DNA of 64,000 bases from positions 310,001 to 374,000 of the forward strand of contig NZ_CP061310.1 of assembly GCF_018687975.1 (NCBI RefSeq), in the 5' to 3' direction. The stretch comes from Polynucleobacter sp. es-EL-1 (lineage in GTDB: Bacteria; Pseudomonadota; Gammaproteobacteria; Burkholderiales; Burkholderiaceae). How positions within the stretch are numbered: the stretch's first letter is position 1; the number at the start of each line of letters is the position of its first letter. The notes under the pieces were generated by a model, which was given only the letters and a program-made list of their open reading frames with translations, had not been told where the DNA came from and did not search any database. Made by a program: the position numbers and the translations under genes. Below, piece after piece: positions 61,714 through 64,000 of the stretch.

Positions 61714-62979
61714 ATGGGATTCATCCGTAACTTTGCTGCAGTTTTGCTGGGCCTTGCGCTTTCAGTTAATGTATTTGCACAAGCGCCAAAACAGCTCACC
61801 ATCAATGAGCTCATTACGATGGCTCTTGAATCCAACCCGCAGGTATTAGCCGCAAGAGATCAATCAAAAGCGGTTAAGGGCCAGCTGTCAACAGCGCGAG
61901 CTATTCCCAATCCGGAGTTTGAAGTCAATACAGGCCAGCAAAAATCTGCTACGGGTCCTTTGACCACAGGCAATGTATCGTCCTGGTCAGTTACTCAGCC
62001 TTTAGATATGCCGTACACCCGCTTTCCAAGAGTGAATGCCGCAGAAGCAAACGTGAGGGCAGCGGAAGCGGGACGAGTGGCATTTGAAATCGAAATGATT
62101 TCAAAAGTTCAACAACGTTTTTACGAGTTGATGCGTCGTGAGGCTGAACTCAAAGCGGCCCAAGAAGATCTTGATTTAACGAAGCAGATTCGTGATCGCA
62201 TGCAGGTGCGTTATGACGTCGGAGAAACGGCTCGCTTTGAACTCATTCGCGCTCAAACGGAATTTCTCAATGCTCAAATTAATACCGAATCAAGCAAGCT
62301 TCGTGTTGAGCAAGCTAAGAGTCAATTAAGACAAGCGGTAGGGCATAAATTACCCGCAGAATATGAAGTAGTCTCTCAGATTCCAAAACTAGAGACTCTA
62401 CCGCCTTTACCCGTACTGCTTAGTGAGCTACAGGCACAAAGTCCTGAATTACAAAAAGCGAAGGCAGAAGTAGAGGCAACAGAGTCACGACTCAGTTTTG
62501 AGCAAAACTCCCGTTTGCCTAAACTCTCATTTAAGGCGCAGCAATATAACGACCCTAACTTTACAGATCGCCTCTATGGTTTAGTGGTGAGTATTCCAAT
62601 TTGGGATTTTAAGGGCGGTCAAATTGCTGAGGCAGAAGCCAATGCATCTAGAGCGAAAAATCAACTCAATGCCCAAAGTCAAAGTTTGGAACAGCAATTA
62701 GAGACTGCTTACAAGTTGTATCAAATGAGTAGTTATCAGGTAAAAATTTTGGATCAAGAAGTGGTGCAGTTAGCGGGCAGTGCGCGTCGTATCGCAGAAG
62801 TGTCTTATCGCTATGGTGAGCGAGGCATGCTCGAGTATTTAGATGCGCAAAGAACATTTCGCTTGGCTCGTAATGATTTGATTAAAGCCCGTTTTGACTT
62901 GGCTTCAGTTGTCACGGAGATTCAGCGTTTAAGAGCGACCCCAGAATGGATCGCACAAATAGAGAGTGGAAAGCAATGA
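61714..62979 (+). CDS. TolC-family outer-membrane efflux protein (CzcC-like)
   Basis: A 421-residue protein. ATG 61714 gives a signal peptide (NFAAVLLGLALSVNVFAQ); an extension from TTG 61582 would add 44 unusual residues. Seen: LTINELITMALESNPQVLAARDQSKA, VQQRFYELMRREAEL, RVRYDVGETARFELIRAQTEF-like region (YDVGETARFELI), YRYGERGMLEYLDAQRTF. CzcC-type proteins form the outer channel for heavy-metal RND pumps. It shares bases with the following adaptor gene (ATGA). Confidence 0.87.
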   Translation: MGFIRNFAAVLLGLALSVNVFAQAPKQLTINELITMALESNPQVLAARDQSKAVKGQLSTARAIPNPEFEVNTGQQKSATGPLTTGNVSSWSVTQPLDMPYTRFPRVNAAEANVRAAEAGRVAFEIEMISKVQQRFYELMRREAELKAAQEDLDLTKQIRDRMQVRYDVGETARFELIRAQTEFLNAQINTESSKLRVEQAKSQLRQAVGHKLPAEYEVVSQIPKLETLPPLPVLLSELQAQSPELQKAKAEVEATESRLSFEQNSRLPKLSFKAQQYNDPNFTDRLYGLVVSIPIWDFKGGQIAEAEANASRAKNQLNAQSQSLEQQLETAYKLYQMSSYQVKILDQEVVQLAGSARRIAEVSYRYGERGMLEYLDAQRTFRLARNDLIKARFDLASVVTEIQRLRATPEWIAQIESGKQ

Positions 62980-64000
62980 AGGATGAGTTGAAGGTCTTCG
63001 TCGAGAAGTGTCAGGGTTGGTACTCCCAATATTTAGTATTAGCAAAGGTCTATGCTAAACAGGGAGTAGATCTGGTCATCAAAGCGCAAGATGATTTATA
63101 CAACTTCACGCATCAGTGGTTTACTGCCCACTTGCCCAAAGTTGCAACAGAGTATGACAAGAGTCCGAAATGGGCGCAAAAAGGATTGTTCTATCTTCCT
63201 TGGTTTTGTTTATTCCTCATTATTCTGAATTACTTCAACGTCTTTGATAGAAGTCCAGTGATTAAGTCTGTGCAGGATCCTAATATCGTGATTGTGAATG
63301 ATGACTTGCGAGGCATGGTTAAGGATGGAGAGGTTGATATCGGTTCATTTGTGGAGGAATTGCGTGCCTCTGGCCGCGTGGATTTTAATGAGCAGTTTCT
63401 CTCACGTATTGGCGCCAATGTAACGGGGCGCGTCTCAGAAATTTTGGCAATTCCTGGTCAAATGGTGAAGCAGGGCGATATTCTGGCAAAGATTACTTCT
63501 ACAGAGCTGACCCAGTCTCAGTTGGCCTATCTCAAGGCTAAGAGTGCCAGTCAATTGGCAGATCAAGCCGCCAATCGCGCCAGAATTCTTTATAAAGAAG
63601 ATGTGATCGCGTTGGCAGAGCTTCAGAAGCGCGAGGCTGAGGCAAGCAGTGCTAAAGCAGAGTATCGGGCAGCTAATGATCAGCTTCGAGTTCAGGGTAT
63701 GGATCAACCTAGTATTGATCGCCTAGCTAAATCTGGCGTCATTGAGTCTATTAATAATGTGATTGCGACGATTCCCGGCGAAATTGTGGAGAGAAAGATT
63801 AATAAAGGTCAGGTGGTGCAGCCGGCTGATGCGCTGTTTACAGTGGCTGACTTAAATACCTTATGGGCTGTGTCTGAGATTCCGGAGAGTAACTCCTACT
63901 TGATTCATAAAGGCCAGAAGGTAAACCTAATTATTCCTGCTTTACGTAATGCGCAGATCGAAGGTGTAGTTGCTCATGTTGATTCGATTGTGAACCCTCA
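62976..64000 (+). CDS. RND efflux periplasmic adaptor subunit (CzcB-like), partial
   Basis: Open frame from ATG 62976 to the window edge, 341 codons seen. It begins with an unusual cytosolic part (residues 1-70), then a transmembrane helix (71-88, LFYLPWFCLFLIILNYF). Next comes a membrane-fusion protein body: VTGRVSEILAIPGQMVKQGDILAKI (lipoyl-like half), the hairpin SASQLADQAANRARILYKEDVIALAEL, then TIPGEIVERKINKGQVVQPADALFTVADL. It links the TolC protein to the RND pump, which lies beyond the window. The N-terminal cytosolic part is not standard for CzcB. Confidence 0.85.
   Translation, partial: MKDELKVFVEKCQGWYSQYLVLAKVYAKQGVDLVIKAQDDLYNFTHQWFTAHLPKVATEYDKSPKWAQKGLFYLPWFCLFLIILNYFNVFDRSPVIKSVQDPNIVIVNDDLRGMVKDGEVDIGSFVEELRASGRVDFNEQFLSRIGANVTGRVSEILAIPGQMVKQGDILAKITSTELTQSQLAYLKAKSASQLADQAANRARILYKEDVIALAELQKREAEASSAKAEYRAANDQLRVQGMDQPSIDRLAKSGVIESINNVIATIPGEIVERKINKGQVVQPADALFTVADLNTLWAVSEIPESNSYLIHKGQKVNLIIPALRNAQIEGVVAHVDSIVNP

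Noticed and set aside
1..64000. CRISPR array, tRNA, rRNA or insertion sequence
   Set aside because: No regularly spaced repeats, no cloverleaf-like or rRNA stretches and no transposase were recognised by eye; a covariance or repeat search could still find small ones.

Overview
The window looks like chromosomal DNA of a freshwater betaproteobacterium of the Polynucleobacter type (Burkholderiaceae). This is an inference. It rests on moderate GC, a monomeric NADP isocitrate dehydrogenase, a phasin, an NhaR-type LysR regulator, DUF6352, DUF6662 and DUF2889 proteins, TRAP transport and MsrPQ, all very compactly packed. No rRNA, tRNA or CRISPR array was seen.

Bases 1-17234 are a surface-polysaccharide (O-antigen/capsule type) locus. 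It starts with the last codons of rfbF, then rfbG, a C-methyltransferase-like enzyme, an SDR and a two-gene (split) transketolase. These suggest a CDP-linked 6-deoxy, probably C-branched sugar. A flippase, four glycosyltransferases (GT2, two GT4-like, GT9), an FkbM methyltransferase and a Wzy-like polymerase follow, in visibly AT-rich DNA. The locus ends with a second SDR and a WecA/WbpL-type initiating transferase. Between those last two lies a small mobile-looking module: a Cre-like tyrosine recombinase, a small XRE regulator, a protein with the GPKT..GK..SRN..K.G motif, and a 10-7-10 inverted repeat.

Bases 17235-27400 carry housekeeping and accessory genes: a ChaA-type antiporter, small membrane proteins, an HdeD-like protein, an acyltransferase, a NYN-domain protein behind a promoter/terminator unit that may make a small RNA, DarP, and a four-gene run of GMC oxidoreductase, DMT permease, ketopantoate reductase and AEC carrier. 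Bases 27670-32502 hold a TRAP transporter operon (TakP-like binding protein, DctQ, DctM), an amidase-fold protein that has lost two catalytic residues, and a 56-residue membrane protein.

Bases 32576-35280 are a sulfide/persulfide response unit: a TauE/SafE exporter with a membrane partner, divergent from a persulfide-dioxygenase-like MBL protein and a BigR/SqrR-like repressor, with a perfect AT-rich dyad between them. Bases 35319-38355 form a five-gene minus-strand operon behind Fur-box-like palindromes: DUF6662 outer-membrane-like protein, a 59-residue protein, an exported FMN-binding protein, ApbE flavin transferase and a His-rich membrane protein. It resembles an iron-regulated, flavin-based extracytoplasmic electron-transfer system and is the strongest candidate for a poorly described system here.

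The remainder is mostly ordinary: secreted nuclease, lytic transglycosylase, FKBP, MFS, icd, MsrPQ, lipocalin, MBL hydrolase, SDR, pseudouridine synthase, pterin dehydratase, isochorismatase and GNAT proteins, an APC permease, a second TauE, a parvulin, a phasin, NhaR, TerC and an HPF/RaiA-like protein. The window ends inside a metal-efflux-like RND operon (TolC-family protein and the 5' part of the periplasmic adaptor).
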